Shown: positions 5,258 to 5,799 of the stretch, one piece after another
How the letters are laid out: the number at the start of each line of letters is the position of its first letter
How positions within the stretch are numbered: the stretch's first letter is position 1
DNA from: Micrococcaceae bacterium
GTDB lineage: Bacteria; Actinomycetota; Actinomycetes; Actinomycetales; Micrococcaceae
NCBI GenBank assembly: GCA_003486025.1
Contig: DNHA01000206.1
Location: forward strand, 1,807 to 7,605
Length of the DNA: 5,799 nt
Direction of reading: 5' to 3'
The notes under the pieces: generated by a model
Database searches by the model: none
Told to the model about the DNA's origin: nothing
What the model saw: the letters and a program-made list of their open reading frames with translations, nothing else
Program-made: the position numbers and the translations under genes

Positions 5258-5280
5258 ATCCACAGTGTTAATAACTTACA
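5258..5280 (+). repeat. 23-base direct repeat, copy 2
   Basis: ATCCACAG (5258-5265), part of a one-mismatch DnaA box TAATCCACA (5256-5264), is joined to TGTTAATAACTTACA (5266-5280). It is identical to copy 1 except at one base and lies 265 bases downstream in the same orientation. Confidence 0.85.
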
Positions 5281-5350
5281 ACCATGTCATTCAGCAGGAG
5301 ATATTTGTTCCTGACTTGGGTTAACGCGTGGTTTGTACAATACCTGACCG

Positions 5351-5374
5351 CCTTATCCCCACCTGTGGATAAGG
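5351..5374. promoter_or_regulatory. Inverted DnaA box pair within a hairpin
   Basis: CCTTATCC (5351-5358) and GGATAAGG (5367-5374) are perfect inverted arms with an 8-base loop. They embed TTATCCCCA (5353-5361, one mismatch) and the perfect minus-strand box at 5364-5372. There is no T-run after it, so it is not a terminator. A further candidate box, TTGTTCACA on the minus strand, follows at 5376-5384. Confidence 0.7.
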
Positions 5375-5397
5375 TTGTGAACAAGTAAATAGCAACC

Positions 5398-5440
5398 TTC
5401 TCCACAAGCCGTGTGGATAACCTGTTAATACTGTGGATAT
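5398..5440. promoter_or_regulatory. DnaA box trio at the right end of the cluster
   Basis: This holds TTCTCCACA (5398-5406, plus, one mismatch), perfect TGTGGATAA (5412-5420, minus) and TGTGGATAT (5432-5440, minus, one mismatch). TGTTAATA at 5423-5430 between the last two repeats the start of the AT-rich part of the 23-base direct repeat. The trio ends 11 bases before the stop of the exporter gene. Confidence 0.7.
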
Positions 5441-5450
5441 CTTTCACTCT

Positions 5451-5799
5451 TTAGATAAAGAGCGGCCGTATCAGCAGCACCGCAAAAGTGGCCATAAACA
5501 TGCAGATGATCGCATCCAGAATGCGCCAAGACGTGGCGCTTGCAAAGATGCGGGATAAGAATCTGGAAGCATAGCCAAGAGCCGTGAACCAGCAAATGCT
5601 GGCAGCGATCGCCCCAAGTGCGAAATACCATTTACCTTCGTGCTGTGCGACTGCCACAGAACCGAGCAAAATCACCGTGTCTACGTAAACATGCGGATTA
5701 AGCCAGGTCAGAGACAAGGCTGTCAGAGCTACGGTCCAATTGGCGGTCGGGGCCGGAGAATTAGAAGTGCTTAGAATGCTAGGGGATATTGCACGCTTT
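5451..5799 (-). CDS. LysE/ArgO-family amino-acid exporter, C-terminal part (5' end outside window)
   Basis: The frame is open to the window edge (first full codon at 5798) and gives 115 residues ending at TAA 5453-5451. LysE/ArgO proteins export basic amino acids such as lysine and arginine across the inner membrane. The visible part starts in a hydrophilic Ser/Pro-rich loop (ISPSILSTSNSPAPTAN). It then enters a helix with SLTWLNPHVYVDTVILLGS (about 29-47), the family signature with the conserved Asn-Pro-His and Asp, followed by QHEGKWYFALGAIAASICWF, an ALGYASRFL loop and a final helix (DAIICMFMATFAVLLI). A TTG or other codon inside this stretch must not be taken as the start. The N-terminal helices, and perhaps a LysG/ArgP-type regulator, would lie beyond 5799. 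It converges on the rhomboid gene with the DnaA-box region between them. Confidence 0.9.
   Translation of the reverse strand, partial: KRAISPSILSTSNSPAPTANWTVALTALSLTWLNPHVYVDTVILLGSVAVAQHEGKWYFALGAIAASICWFTALGYASRFLSRIFASATSWRILDAIICMFMATFAVLLIRPLFI

Larger units (their letters stand above)
4957..5450. other. Non-coding DnaA-box cluster (origin-like or DnaA-titration locus)
   Basis: No gene is visible in this 494-base stretch between the 3' ends of two convergent genes. It holds five exact TTATCCACA boxes: plus strand at 4978-4986 and 4991-4999; minus strand at 5120-5128, 5364-5372 and 5412-5420. Single-mismatch forms lie at 5109-5117, 5256-5264, 5353-5361 and 5398-5406 (plus) and 5432-5440 (minus). 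TTGTTCACA (5376-5384, minus) and a weaker ATGTCCACA (5243-5251, plus) also occur. By simple counting, one exact 9-mer is expected about 0.004 times in this length on both strands. An AT-rich stretch (5181-5207, about 22% GC) lies in the middle gap. Such clusters bind DnaA in oriC, in datA-like titration sites and in DARS-like sites. Convergent flanking genes make promoter control unlikely. dnaA itself is not in the window, so which role applies is open. Confidence 0.85.

Noticed and set aside
4957..5450. CRISPR array
   Set aside because: The repeated units are 9-base boxes in both orientations with irregular spacing, and the 23-base repeat occurs only twice, 265 bases apart.

Overview
The window looks like chromosome from an actinobacterium of the Micrococcaceae type (Arthrobacter/Glutamicibacter/Renibacterium relatives), with moderate rather than extreme GC. 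The reasons are a tRNA-Ala 3' end without encoded CCA, a GT4 mannosyltransferase of the MgtA/PimB type used for actinobacterial mannolipids, a rhomboid protease with an N-terminal Cys/His zinc module, and the order tRNA-Ala, small membrane protein, cyclophilin. That order resembles the segment downstream of gyrA in many actinobacteria (compare alaT, Rv0008c and ppiA in Mycobacterium tuberculosis). From family knowledge, the window therefore probably lies within some tens of kb of dnaA. The genus is inference.

Layout. Positions 1-23 are the end of tRNA-Ala, followed by a strong terminator (41-85). Positions 86-728 hold no intact gene. They contain two decayed coding remnants: a short-chain dehydrogenase on the plus strand with a stop and frameshifts (about 388-700), and an unrecognised frameshifted remnant on the minus strand (about 98-453). 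Then come a minus-strand MgtA-like mannosyltransferase (729-1913), a 307-base gap with a near-perfect operator-like palindrome (2116-2141), and a plus-strand EamA/DMT exporter (2221-3090). The exporter's stop codon overlaps that of the converging minus-strand gene for a 67-residue membrane protein (3087-3290). This block of remnants, mgtA and eamA sits between tRNA-Ala and the conserved small-membrane-protein/cyclophilin pair, so it looks like accessory or rearranged material.

The conserved right half has a cytoplasmic-type cyclophilin (3459-4004), its strong terminator (4021-4069), a rhomboid-family protease (4102-4956), a roughly 490-base non-coding region, and the C-terminal 115 residues of a LysE/ArgO amino-acid exporter on the minus strand, cut by the window edge.

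The most striking element is the non-coding region 4957-5450. It lies between two convergent gene ends, so it should hold no gene promoter. Yet it carries five perfect DnaA boxes (TTATCCACA), six further near-matches, two inverted box pairs, a 23-base direct repeat that embeds a box next to an AT-rich element, and an AT-rich stretch in the middle. This is an origin-like or DnaA-titration locus that is not next to dnaA in this window.
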